Shown here: one piece after another, positions 41,706-50,305 of the stretch
Numbering within the stretch: position 1 is the stretch's first letter
Layout: the number at the start of each line of letters is the position of its first letter
From: Mycolicibacterium setense
GTDB taxonomy: Bacteria > Actinomycetota > Actinomycetes > Mycobacteriales > Mycobacteriaceae
Reading direction: 5' to 3'
Length of the DNA: 64,000 bases
NCBI RefSeq assembly: GCF_000805385.1
Contig: NZ_JTJW01000008.1
Span: 744,001 to 808,000, forward strand
Made by a program: the position numbers and the translations under genes
The notes under the pieces: model-generated
Databases searched by the model: none
What the model saw: the letters and a program-made list of their open reading frames with translations, nothing else
Told to the model about the DNA's origin: nothing

Positions 41706-43058
41706 ATGATGGCGTTCTTCCCGAAGCCAGATGCCGGCAGCTGGACCGAGAACTGGCCTGAACTGGGCACCGGCCCGGTCAATTACGAGGATTCGATCGA
41801 TCCCGAGCACTGGAAGCTGGAGCAGCAGGCCATCTTCCGCAAGACCTGGCTGCAGATGGGCCGGGTGGAGTTGATTCCCAAGAAGGGCAGGTACATCACC
41901 CGTGAGCTGCCGTCGGTCGGTCCCGGCACCTCGATCATCATCGTCAACGACGGCGAGCAGATCCGCGCCTTCTACAACCTGTGCCGCCACCGCGGCAACA
42001 AGCTGGTGTGGAATGACTACCCGGGCGAAGAGGTCTCCGGCAGCTGCCGGCAGTTCGTCTGCAAGTACCACGCCTGGCGTTACGACCTGAAGGGTGACCT
42101 GACGTTCATCCAGCAGGAGCAGGAGTTCTTCGACGTCGACAAGGCCGACTACCCGCTCAAGCCCGTGCGCTGCGAAGTGTGGGAGGGCTTCATCTTCGTC
42201 AACTTCGACGACGACGCGGTGTCGCTGGAGGAGTACCTGGGCGAGTTCGCCGAGGGCCTCAAGGGTTATCCCTTCCACGAGATGACCGAGCACTACAGCT
42301 ATCGCTCGGAGATCAAGGCCAACTGGAAGCTGTTCATCGACGCGTTCGTCGAGTTCTACCACGCGCCGATCCTGCACATGAAGCAGGCGGAGAAGGAGGA
42401 AGCCGAGAAGCTGGCCAAGTTCGGCTTCGAGGCACTGCACTACGACATCAAGGGCGATCACTCGATGATCTCGTCCTGGGGTGGCATGAGCCCGCCGAAG
42501 GACCTGAAGATGGTCAAGCCCATCGAGCGCATCCTGCACAGTGGTTTGTTCGGGCCATGGGATCGCCCCGACATCAAGGGCATCCTGCCCGACGAGCTGC
42601 CGCCGGCCATCAACCCCGGCCGGCATGCGACCTGGGGCCAGGACTCGTTCGAGTTCTTCCCGAACTTCACCCTGCTCTTCTGGGCACCGGGCTGGTATCT
42701 GACCTACAACTACTGGCCGACCGGTGTGGACAGCCACATTTTCGAGGCCGACCTGTACTTCGTGCCGCCGAAGAACCTGCGCGAACGCCTGTCCCAGGAA
42801 CTGGCCGCGGTGACGTTCAAGGAGTACGCCTTCCAGGACGCCAACACGCTGGAAGCCACGCAGACGCAGATCGGCACCCGCGCCGTGCTGGACTTCCCGC
42901 TGTGCGACCAGGAAATCCTGCTGCGCCACCTGCACCACACCGCGCACAACTACGTCGACCGGTACAAAGAGTCCTTGGCGAACGGGAATGGTTCAACGAA
43001 CGGCAAGCACGCCCCCGCGAGTGCCAAGTCCGCAGAGAAGGATGCCGCAAATGTCTAA
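41706..43058 (+). CDS. Rieske-type ring-hydroxylating oxygenase, alpha subunit
   Basis: 450 residues, ATG 41706 or 41709. Rieske 2Fe-2S: C93-R-H95 and C119-K-Y-H122. Mononuclear iron site: H219 and H224 with D212 nearby in DAFVEFYHAPILH. Length matches dioxygenase/monooxygenase alpha subunits. The last 30 residues are low-complexity. No reductase or ferredoxin is adjacent; the 109-residue protein that follows overlaps by eight bases. Hydroxylates an aromatic or similar ring substrate. Confidence 0.92.
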   Translation: MMAFFPKPDAGSWTENWPELGTGPVNYEDSIDPEHWKLEQQAIFRKTWLQMGRVELIPKKGRYITRELPSVGPGTSIIIVNDGEQIRAFYNLCRHRGNKLVWNDYPGEEVSGSCRQFVCKYHAWRYDLKGDLTFIQQEQEFFDVDKADYPLKPVRCEVWEGFIFVNFDDDAVSLEEYLGEFAEGLKGYPFHEMTEHYSYRSEIKANWKLFIDAFVEFYHAPILHMKQAEKEEAEKLAKFGFEALHYDIKGDHSMISSWGGMSPPKDLKMVKPIERILHSGLFGPWDRPDIKGILPDELPPAINPGRHATWGQDSFEFFPNFTLLFWAPGWYLTYNYWPTGVDSHIFEADLYFVPPKNLRERLSQELAAVTFKEYAFQDANTLEATQTQIGTRAVLDFPLCDQEILLRHLHHTAHNYVDRYKESLANGNGSTNGKHAPASAKSAEKDAANV

Positions 43059-43380
43059 GCTGCCTGAAGAATTCGCCGACCTTGAGCGGTTCAGCGACTG
43101 GTGCCTGCCCACCGAGGAGGAGCGCTACCAGAAGCGTCTGAACTCGACGATGGACGAGATGCAGGAACTCTACGACGCCGGCTTGGCGCGCCTCGAGGAC
43201 ATCATGGTCTACGTCGATGCCCGCTTCCCGCTGGCGAGCATGCCCGACGATGCCAAGGCGCTGGTACACCTCGGGCAGTCGATCGTCATGGTCAGCTTCC
43301 CGATCGAGGTGTGGAAGCAACCGCGGGTGCTCGACAGCGGTGCGGCTTACATCAACCTCATCAAGGAGCCGGTGGTCTAG
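43051..43380 (+). CDS. small protein, putative Rieske oxygenase partner
   Basis: 109 residues, ATG 43051 overlapping the oxygenase stop, with GAAGGA upstream. I do not recognise a domain. Helical and charged: MSKLPEEFADLERFSDWCLPTEEERYQKRLNS, then YDAGLARLEDIMVYVDARFPLASMPDDAKALVHLGQSIVMVSFPIEVW. Too short for a normal beta subunit. Tight coupling suggests a structural or maturation role for the oxygenase; this is inference. Confidence 0.7.
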   Translation: MSKLPEEFADLERFSDWCLPTEEERYQKRLNSTMDEMQELYDAGLARLEDIMVYVDARFPLASMPDDAKALVHLGQSIVMVSFPIEVWKQPRVLDSGAAYINLIKEPVV

Positions 43381-43382
43381 TC

Positions 43383-44624
43383 GTGTCGGACGTACTGACC
43401 CTCAAAGCCGCGGGTCTGGTCGACGTCGATGCCGGGACGATCATTCGTCCCGGCATTGTCCGTGTCGACGGCGACCGCATTGTTTCGGTCGGAGGTGAAC
43501 CGGATCAATCGGAGTCATCGACTGTGATTGATTTAGGCGACTCCTACCTCCTGCCCGGCCTGATGGACATGGAGGTCAACCTGTTGATGGGTGGCCGGGG
43601 TGAGAACCCGGGCTTGTCCCAGGTGCAGGACGATCCGCCGACGCGGGTGCTGCGCGCAGTCGGTAATGCCCGCCGCACCCTGCGCGCGGGGTTCACCACG
43701 GTGCGCAACCTCGGGTTGTTCGTCAAGACCGGCGGATACCTGCTCGACGTCGCACTGGGCAGGGCCATCGACGCGGGTCTGATCGACGGTCCCCGCATCG
43801 TCCCTGCCGGCCACGCCATCACCCCCACCGGCGGGCACCTGGATCCGACCATGTTCGCCGCGTTCATGCCGGGTGTGCTGGAACTGACCATCGAGGAGGG
43901 CATCGCCAACGGTGTCGATGAGATCCGCAAGGCGGTGCGCTACCAGATCAAGCACGGGGCCCAGCTGATCAAGGTGTGCTGTTCGGGCGGCGTCATGTCC
44001 CTCACGGGTGAAGCTGGGGCACAACACTATTCGGACGAGGAACTTCGCGTCATCGTCGATGAGGCGCATCGGCGCGGGTTGCGGGTTGCGGCCCACACGC
44101 ACGGTGCCGAAGCGGTCAAACACGCGGTGGCCTGCGGGATCGACTGCATCGAACACGGATTCTTGATGGACGACGAGGCCATCCAGATGCTGGTGGACAA
44201 CGACCGGTTCCTGGTCACCACCCGACGCCTGGCCCAGGCCATGGACGTCTCAAAGGCACCGAAAGTGTTGCAGGACAAGGCTGCCGAGATGTTCCCGAAG
44301 GCCGAGACGTCGATCAAGGCGGCATATGAGGCCGGCGTCAAGATCGCCGTCGGCACCGACGCCCCGGCCATCCCGCACGGCAAGAACGCCGATGAGCTTG
44401 TCACCCTTGTCGAGTGGGGCATGCCTCCGGCCGCGGTGCTGCGCGCTGCGACGGTGGTGGCCGCCGATCTGATCAATGTCACCGACCGCGGCCGACTGGC
44501 CGCGGGCCTGCTGGCCGACATCATCGCGGTGCCCGGCAATCCCCTCGAAGACATCACCGTTACACAACATGTGGATTTTGTAATGAAAGGCGGTAAGGTC
44601 TTCCGCAATGAGCACATCAACTGA
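43383..44624 (+). CDS. amidohydrolase superfamily protein lacking HxH
   Basis: 413 residues from GTG 43383, two bases after the small protein's stop. Imidazolonepropionase-like: KAAGLVDVDAGTIIRPGIVRVDGDRIVSVGG at the start. Where the family has PGLIDxHxH this reads PGLMDMEVN, so the two His are E64 and N66. The others stay: Lys in LIKVCCSGG, His in AAHTHG, His in CIEHGF, Asp in VGTDAPAIP. The first metal cannot bind in the usual way. It may be mono-metal or a pseudoenzyme. The C-terminus (LLADIIAVPGNPLEDI) is normal. Confidence 0.85.
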   Translation: MSDVLTLKAAGLVDVDAGTIIRPGIVRVDGDRIVSVGGEPDQSESSTVIDLGDSYLLPGLMDMEVNLLMGGRGENPGLSQVQDDPPTRVLRAVGNARRTLRAGFTTVRNLGLFVKTGGYLLDVALGRAIDAGLIDGPRIVPAGHAITPTGGHLDPTMFAAFMPGVLELTIEEGIANGVDEIRKAVRYQIKHGAQLIKVCCSGGVMSLTGEAGAQHYSDEELRVIVDEAHRRGLRVAAHTHGAEAVKHAVACGIDCIEHGFLMDDEAIQMLVDNDRFLVTTRRLAQAMDVSKAPKVLQDKAAEMFPKAETSIKAAYEAGVKIAVGTDAPAIPHGKNADELVTLVEWGMPPAAVLRAATVVAADLINVTDRGRLAAGLLADIIAVPGNPLEDITVTQHVDFVMKGGKVFRNEHIN

Positions 44625-45054
44625 TTCCCAGACGCGGACCGAGGATCTGATCGAGATCCAGCAGGTGCTCGCCAAATACGCGGTGACCATCACCCAGGGC
44701 GACATCGACGGTCTGATCAGTGTTTTCACCCCCGACGGCACCTACAGCGCATTCGGCGAGACCTACACGCTCAATCGCTTTCCGGTATTGGTCGACGCCG
44801 CACCCAAGGGCCTGTTCATGACCGGCACCGCCCTGATCGACCTGGTGGAAGGTGCTGATACAGCGTCGGGGACCCAGCCGCTGTGCTTCATCGAGCACTC
44901 CAAGCACGACATGCGGATCGGCTACTACCGCGACACCTATGTCCGGACCTCCGAGGGCTGGCGAATCAAGACCCGCGCGATGACCTTCATCCGGCGCAGT
45001 GGCGATCACGACCACGGCCGCCCGCACGCGATCGGCAGGCCGGAAGCCGGATGA
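44608..45054 (+). CDS. SnoaL-like (NTF2-fold) protein
   Basis: 148 residues, ATG 44608 overlapping the amidohydrolase by 17 bases. NTF2-like cone: EDLIEIQQVLAKYAVTITQGDIDGLISVFTPDGTYSAF, then YYRDTYVRTSEGWRIKTRAMTFI. Relatives are isomerases, cyclases or dehydratases; some are dioxygenase beta subunits, so it could also pair with the Rieske protein. That would solve its missing beta subunit. Unproven. Confidence 0.78.
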   Translation: MSTSTDSQTRTEDLIEIQQVLAKYAVTITQGDIDGLISVFTPDGTYSAFGETYTLNRFPVLVDAAPKGLFMTGTALIDLVEGADTASGTQPLCFIEHSKHDMRIGYYRDTYVRTSEGWRIKTRAMTFIRRSGDHDHGRPHAIGRPEAG

Positions 45055-45091
45055 GCGAGCGAACCGCAGATCTGAAATGCAGGAGCCGAGC

Positions 45092-46228
45092 ATGCGAGGC
45101 AACCGCATGACCGACCTGTTCGAGCCCGCGACGTTCCGTACCGCGCTACGGAATTGGCTCGCCGAGAATGACCTGACGCCGCCGGATGACCATTCACTGG
45201 AAAGCCACATGCGCCAGTTCGCGCGGGTGCAGAAGGCGCTGTACGACGGCGGCTGGAGTCGCTACGGCTGGCCCGAGCATGCCGGCGGGCTCGGCGGTCC
45301 GGCGATGCTGCGGGCCATCGTCGGTGAGGAAGTGGTGGGCCGCAGACTGGTCGAACCGGGCCCGTATTCGATGCTCGAAGTCCTGACGCCGACGATGATC
45401 GACTACGCGCCCGAAGAGCTGGCCGCAGAGATGGTGCCGAAGCTGCTGTCCGGCGAAGAGCAGTGGTGCCAGGGCTTCTCCGAGCCGGGCTCGGGCAGTG
45501 ATCTGGCCTCGTTGACCACCCGCGCCGTGCAGCGTGGTGACAAATGGGTGATCAACGGCCAGAAGGTCTGGACCAGCTTCGCGCAGTTCTCACACCGGTG
45601 CATTCTGCTCACCCGTACCGGCGATGCGGACGCCCCCAACCACCAGGCGATCACGGCGTTCTTCGTCGACACCGATTCGCCGGGCATCACGGTGCGCCCG
45701 TTGCGCACCATGCACGATGTCGATGAGTTCTGCGAGGTGTACTTCGATGATGTCGAGGTCGACGCCGGCCGGATGCTCGGCAAGCCCGGCGACGGCTGGC
45801 AGCTGGCGATGGACCTGTTGCCGTATGAGCGCTCAACCTGCTTCTGGCAGCGCATCGCCTACCTCTACTCACGATTCGACGCACTGGTCGAAGCAGTAAA
45901 AAGGCAAGGGCAAAGCGTGGATTCGGATCTGGGTGATGTCTACCTCGCCCTGCATACTCTGCGCTGCCGCTCAGCGGCGACACAGCACCGGTTGGCCGAC
46001 GGCCACAAGCTGGGACCGGACACCTCGATCGACAAGGTCCTGCTGGCCAGTGCCGAGCAATTGCTCTACGACACCGCGCGCAATCTCATGCCCGGCGTGA
46101 TCGAACTCGAAGATTCCGAATGGCGTACCGAGTACCTGTATTCGCGCGCTTCGACCATCTACGGCGGCACCGCCGAAGTGCAGCGCAACATCATCGCGCG
46201 GCGACTGCTGACCCTCGGGAAGGAGTGA
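45092..46228 (+). CDS. acyl-CoA dehydrogenase, large chain of probable heteromer
   Basis: 378 residues if ATG 45092 is used (AGGAG seven bases upstream; ATG 45107 also fits). Signatures GFSEPGSGSDLASL near 133, VINGQKVWTS near 160, and C-terminal STIYGGTAEVQRNIIARR. The catalytic Glu place reads Y-G-G-T, as in the chains that pair with a second half in steroid side-chain degradation. The following gene is a shorter acyl-CoA dehydrogenase four bases later, which fits an alpha2beta2 enzyme. Confidence 0.88.
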   Translation: MRGNRMTDLFEPATFRTALRNWLAENDLTPPDDHSLESHMRQFARVQKALYDGGWSRYGWPEHAGGLGGPAMLRAIVGEEVVGRRLVEPGPYSMLEVLTPTMIDYAPEELAAEMVPKLLSGEEQWCQGFSEPGSGSDLASLTTRAVQRGDKWVINGQKVWTSFAQFSHRCILLTRTGDADAPNHQAITAFFVDTDSPGITVRPLRTMHDVDEFCEVYFDDVEVDAGRMLGKPGDGWQLAMDLLPYERSTCFWQRIAYLYSRFDALVEAVKRQGQSVDSDLGDVYLALHTLRCRSAATQHRLADGHKLGPDTSIDKVLLASAEQLLYDTARNLMPGVIELEDSEWRTEYLYSRASTIYGGTAEVQRNIIARRLLTLGKE

Positions 46229-46231
46229 GGC

Positions 46232-47053
46232 GTGGATTCCACACCTGATACCGGAATCGATGCCGATTCGCTCGGCCTGCTCGAAGACACCCTGCGCAAG
46301 ACCATGCTGTCGGCCTCGGGCGCCAAGCTCGACGCCGCGCTGGCCGAACTCGGCTGGGCCGAGATGCTGACCGACATGTCTGAGGTCGCCTTGCCACTGG
46401 TGTTCCGGCTACTGGGCGAAACAGGCTCGCACGCCTCGGTTCTCAACGATGTGCTGCTGGAGACCATCGGTGGACTGCCCGGTGGCACCCCACCGATGCC
46501 CTATGCCGGAGGCACCTGGGTGGTATGGGAACGCGGCGAGAACCCAGCAAGCGCCGACCAGACCATGGGTGGACTGCCACTTCGGGAGGTACCCGACGGC
46601 CAACTGCTCCGGATATCGGAGGCGCGCCGTGCGCTGGGTTGGTGGCTGGTCGGCTCAGCTCGCGCAATGCTGGCCCTGGCGCGACAGCACGCCCTGGACC
46701 GCGTTCAGTTCGGCAAACCGATCTCGTCCTTCCAGGCCGTGCGGCACCGCCTGGCTGAGACGCTGGTGGCGATCGAGGGCGCAGAGGCCACGCTGAGCCT
46801 GCCCAGTGCGGACAACGTCGACCTGAACTCTCTGTTGGCCAAAGCCGCCGCGGGTAAGGCCGCGTTGACCGCCGCCAAGCACTGCCAACAGGTGCTCGGC
46901 GGCATCGGGTTCACCGCTGAGCACGAACTGCACCATCATGTGAAGCGCGTGCTGGTGCTCGACGGATTACTGGGCAGTTCAAGAGAACTCACCCGAAAGG
47001 CCGGAGCGGGACTGCGTGCTCGCGGAACTGTGCCGCGCCTGGTCCAGCTGTAA
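46232..47053 (+). CDS. acyl-CoA dehydrogenase-like, small chain of probable heteromer
   Basis: 273 residues, GTG 46232 after GGAAGGAGTG. Only the C-terminal helical part of the family is obvious: RHALDRVQFGKPISSFQAVRHRLAETLVAIEGAEA and QVLGGIGFTAEHELHHHVKRVLVLDGLLG. The N-terminal 130 residues are short and diverged, with no T-E-P-x-x-G signature. As with FadE28/29-like pairs, it probably supplies half the FAD site to the upstream partner. Last gene of the operon. Confidence 0.85.
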   Translation: MDSTPDTGIDADSLGLLEDTLRKTMLSASGAKLDAALAELGWAEMLTDMSEVALPLVFRLLGETGSHASVLNDVLLETIGGLPGGTPPMPYAGGTWVVWERGENPASADQTMGGLPLREVPDGQLLRISEARRALGWWLVGSARAMLALARQHALDRVQFGKPISSFQAVRHRLAETLVAIEGAEATLSLPSADNVDLNSLLAKAAAGKAALTAAKHCQQVLGGIGFTAEHELHHHVKRVLVLDGLLGSSRELTRKAGAGLRARGTVPRLVQL

Positions 47054-47078
47054 CTTTTCGCAATTTTCCTCTCGCGGG

Positions 47079-48560
47079 CTAAGGGGTGACCGGTTCGGCG
47101 AAGACTGTCGCGGTCGAACGGCCGCGCAGTACCGTCGAACCGCGCACAACCCAGTGCTCGCCTTCGTCGGCATCGGCATGGGCCAGCGCACTGCCCGAGC
47201 ACAGCACTGTCGACTCGCGGTCCTTGGCATGGTCGGCAAGTCGCGCCGCCTCGTTCACCGCATCACCGATCACCGTGTACTCGTAGCGGTTTTCGGCACC
47301 GATGTTGCCTGCGAACACCGAGCCGCACGAAATGCCCACGCCGAACTCGATATCCGGCAGTTGGTGCAGCCGCGGCACCAGCGCCCGCGCGGTGGCCAGC
47401 GCCGACGAGGCCGGGTTGTCCAGTCGCAGAGGCGCACCGAACACGGCGAGTACGGCGTCGCCCTCGAACTTGTTGATCAGGCCGTGATGCCGCTCGACGG
47501 TATCCACCACGATCTTGAAGAACCCGTTGAGCAGCTGGGCCACTTCCTGCGGCGGGCGCGAGGCGGCCAAGGCCGTCGAGCCGACCAGGTCGACGTACAG
47601 CACAGCGGCCTCGCGGACATCGCCGGTGACCGCGCTCCCCTGCTGTAACGCGTGGCGGGCCACGTCGACCCCGACGTAGCGACCGAAGAGGTCGCGCAAT
47701 CGGTTCCGCTCGGCCAGCCCCGCCAGCATTCGGTTGAACCCGTACTGAAGCCGGCCGATCTCCGATGATTCGTACACCTTCACCGACACTCCGGACCAGC
47801 CCTGTTCGACAGCCTTCATGGCGAGCACGACTTCCCCGACCGGATCGGACACCGACCGCGCCACCAGAAACATGGACCGAAGCCCGAATACCAGCGAGAC
47901 GAGGGCGAGCACCAGCACCGCGGCCTCGACGGGCGCCGTCTTCTGCACGAACCAGCCGTTTGCGCGGGCCAACACGATCAAGGCGATACCCATGATGGGC
48001 AGCCCGCTGAACAGGATCCAGATGGTGATCAACCGGGCCAGCACACCGGGCATCCTGACCAGAACGGCGGACGAGGCGGTCAGCGACGCGGCGACGATCG
48101 GCCGCAACATCCGTTGGGTGACCAGATATCCCATGCACGCCGCTGCCACTCCGCCGAACAAGATCGCGCCGCCCATCACGTAGGCGACGCCTCCCCCGGC
48201 GTCGAGGTTCAGCAGCGTGTACACGAGCGCGCTCACCGCCCAGGTGGTGAACTGGATGATGGTCTGCCGGGGTGCGATCCGCATGGCGGCCCGCTGCTGT
48301 TGTGCTGTCGGATTGTCACCCGCCGCAAACCATTTGAAGGTCGGATGGACGTTGACCCAGCCCACGACGGTATCGACGATCGCCGCCGCGACCATCAACG
48401 CGATCAGGGCGATCAGGTTGGCCTCGGTCATCAATTGGCGCGCGTCGCCCACCGTGTTGCGGCTCAGCGCCAGCACCACGAAGATCACCGCGACCGCGGC
48501 GGTGGTCTGCGCGTAGATCTGTCTGGCCGCGTAACTCACGCTGAGCCGGATCGCCCCCAT
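47079..48560 (-). CDS. membrane class III adenylate cyclase with HAMP
   Basis: 493 residues. About six hydrophobic segments in the first 230 residues (for example TTAAVAVIFVVLALS, IALIALMVAAAIV, ALVYTLLNL, LITIWILFSGLPIMGIALIVLA, VEAAVLVLALVSLVFG), then a HAMP linker DPVGEVVLAMKAVEQGWSGV, then a cyclase domain from about 310. Metal Asp in LYVDLVGST and in KFEGDAVLAVFG, and the transition-state Asn/Arg in IGDAVNEAARL are all there. Resembles mycobacterial Rv1318c-type cyclases. Makes cAMP from ATP; the signal is unknown. Confidence 0.9.
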   Translation of the reverse strand: MGAIRLSVSYAARQIYAQTTAAVAVIFVVLALSRNTVGDARQLMTEANLIALIALMVAAAIVDTVVGWVNVHPTFKWFAAGDNPTAQQQRAAMRIAPRQTIIQFTTWAVSALVYTLLNLDAGGGVAYVMGGAILFGGVAAACMGYLVTQRMLRPIVAASLTASSAVLVRMPGVLARLITIWILFSGLPIMGIALIVLARANGWFVQKTAPVEAAVLVLALVSLVFGLRSMFLVARSVSDPVGEVVLAMKAVEQGWSGVSVKVYESSEIGRLQYGFNRMLAGLAERNRLRDLFGRYVGVDVARHALQQGSAVTGDVREAAVLYVDLVGSTALAASRPPQEVAQLLNGFFKIVVDTVERHHGLINKFEGDAVLAVFGAPLRLDNPASSALATARALVPRLHQLPDIEFGVGISCGSVFAGNIGAENRYEYTVIGDAVNEAARLADHAKDRESTVLCSGSALAHADADEGEHWVVRGSTVLRGRSTATVFAEPVTP

Positions 48561-48576
48561 GCCGAGAGGCCCAGGC

Positions 48577-49359
48577 CTACTTGATGTTCTGTTTCATTCC
48601 ATCGATGCCCATCAACACCGGCCAGCCACTGACGCTGAGCGCGTTGCCGTGACCGGTCTGGTGGATATCGAACACCGATTGGATCGCGGCATAGAAGCCC
48701 TGTACATCGAGGGTCTGATTGACCGCGCGCTTGGCCTGACGGAGCGCGAACGCCGGCATCTGAGCGATCTGCGCGGCCAATTCAGCCGCCTGGGCGTCGA
48801 GTTCATCGCGCGGCACCACGCGGTTGACCATGCCGGTGCGCTCGGCTTCCTCGGCGGTCAGCGCACGGCCGGTGAACAGGATCTCCTTGGCCTTGCGGGC
48901 GCCCAGTTCCCAGGTGTGACCGTGGTACTCGACACCGCCGATGCCCATCAGTGCCACCGGGTCGGAGAACAGCGCATCGTCGGCGGCCAGAATCAGGTCG
49001 CAAGGCCAGCAGAGCAGGAGACCGCCGGATATGCAGCGACCCTGCACGGCCGCGATCGACGGCTTGGGCACGTTGCGCCACCGCAGCGTGTATTCGAGGT
49101 AGCGCCGCGACTCGTGTTCGATGAGGAATTCCAGCGTGATCTTGTCGGGCACCGGCCCGCCACCACGCAGGTCGTGGCCCGCGGAGAAGTGCTTGCCGTT
49201 GGCCCGGAGCACGATCACCTTCACTTCGCGGTCATCGGCGGCCCTGGTCCAGGCGGCGTCAAGCTCGTCGAGCAGCTCTGGGTTCTGGGCATTGGCCGCT
49301 TCGGGCCGGTTCAGCGTGATCGTGGCGATCGAATCGGCGACGTCGTAGTCGATGTACAC
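48577..49359 (-). CDS. enoyl-CoA hydratase/isomerase family protein
   Basis: 260 residues if GTG 49359 is used (AAGGA in front); earlier GTG codons at 49374 and 49386 exist. SIATITLNRPEAANAQNPELLDELDAAW, oxyanion HFSAGHDLRGG near 66, QGRCISGGLLLCWPCDLILA. The second catalytic region reads SDPVALMGIGGVEYHGHTWELG rather than the Glu-containing motif, so it may be an isomerase or hydrolase. Divergent from TetR across a clear operator. Confidence 0.85.
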   Translation of the reverse strand: MYIDYDVADSIATITLNRPEAANAQNPELLDELDAAWTRAADDREVKVIVLRANGKHFSAGHDLRGGGPVPDKITLEFLIEHESRRYLEYTLRWRNVPKPSIAAVQGRCISGGLLLCWPCDLILAADDALFSDPVALMGIGGVEYHGHTWELGARKAKEILFTGRALTAEEAERTGMVNRVVPRDELDAQAAELAAQIAQMPAFALRQAKRAVNQTLDVQGFYAAIQSVFDIHQTGHGNALSVSGWPVLMGIDGMKQNIK

Positions 49360-49493
49360 GTTGTTCCTTCTGTTCACAGCTGCCACCCGACAGCCGCCTT
49401 CGCGACCGCGGCAGCCACCCACAAACAGCCCCCCGGGCGGCGCCAAATCTGATGCGAAACCCTTCTTCTCAAAGGACTTCTATAATTCCCATC

Positions 49494-49512
49494 ATGAGAA
49501 TACTATTCTCAT
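49494..49512. promoter_or_regulatory. perfect 19-base palindromic operator
   Basis: ATGAGAATACTATTCTCAT is a perfect inverted repeat around a central C. It lies between the divergent enoyl-CoA hydratase (start 49359) and TetR (start 49633). It is the clearest member of the ATGAGAA 19-mer set and the probable site of that TetR protein. Confidence 0.75.
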
Positions 49513-49632
49513 AGTACGAAAGTTACAATCTCCGACACGTTGGCCGCGAGGGGGTCTGGCACCACAATGGCAAGGCGTTCTCCGGTACAGTCAGTTCATG
49601 TTCTCCCCACTCGACAAGCGTCGGAGCAGCCA

Positions 49633-50286
49633 GTGACCACGGCTGGCGAAGAACCGGCCTGGAAGCAGCGAGCTGTCGAGCGGTCCATCAAAACCGCGAA
49701 GTTGCGCGCCGCGCAGCGCGTACAGCGGTTCCTCGATGCAGCCCAGGCGATCATCATCGAAAAGGGCAGCACCGACTTCACCGTGCAAGAGGTCGTCGAC
49801 CGCTCCCGGCAGTCGCTCCGCAGCTTCTACCTGCAGTTCGACGGTAAGCACGAGCTCCTGCTCGCCTTGTTCGAGGACGCGTTGAGCCGCTCGGCCGATC
49901 AGATCCGGGCGGCCACCTCGACGCAGGGGGAGCCGATCGAGCGACTGAAGGTCGCCATTCAACTCCTGTTCGAATCGTCCCGGCCCGATCCGGCCGCCAA
50001 ACGGCCCCTTTTCACCGACTTCGCGCCCCGTTTGCTGGTTTCGCACCCGTCGGAGGTCAAGGTCGCCCACGCTCCGCTGCTGGCCCTGCTCACAGAGCTG
50101 ATGGAAGAAGCCTCCGAGGCCGGCCAGCTGCGCTCCGGGATCAACCCGAAGCGGATGGCCGCAATGACCATGCAGACGGTGATGTTCGTGGCCCAGTCGA
50201 GCGGTGGCGCCGACGAAGCATCGGTTCATCCGATCACCGCGGATGAAGTGTGGGATTTCGTCGCCAACGGATTCGCCGTCAGCTAG
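49633..50286 (+). CDS. TetR family transcriptional regulator
   Basis: 217 residues from GTG 49633 with GGAG seven bases before. HTH: RAAQRVQRFLDAAQAIIIEKGSTDFTVQEVVDRSRQSLRSFYLQFDGKHELL near 24-75. Helical ligand domain follows with PAAKRPLFTDFAPRLL. It is flanked by two sites of the 19-mer family (49494 and 50287), so it most likely regulates itself, the divergent hydratase, the SDR at 50698 and perhaps the operons at 40.9-41.1 kb. Confidence 0.9.
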   Translation: MTTAGEEPAWKQRAVERSIKTAKLRAAQRVQRFLDAAQAIIIEKGSTDFTVQEVVDRSRQSLRSFYLQFDGKHELLLALFEDALSRSADQIRAATSTQGEPIERLKVAIQLLFESSRPDPAAKRPLFTDFAPRLLVSHPSEVKVAHAPLLALLTELMEEASEAGQLRSGINPKRMAAMTMQTVMFVAQSSGGADEASVHPITADEVWDFVANGFAVS

Positions 50287-50305
50287 CTGAGAATTTCGTT
50301 CTCCT
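50287..50305. promoter_or_regulatory. operator-like 19-mer, ATGAGAA type, or terminator stem
   Basis: CTGAGAATTTCGTTCTCCT has GAGAA-N5-TTCTC in the same frame as 41094 and 49494. The following AACGAAAGAATTCTC can also pair with GAGAATTTCGTT to make a hairpin, so it may act as a terminator of the TetR gene as well. Confidence 0.45.
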
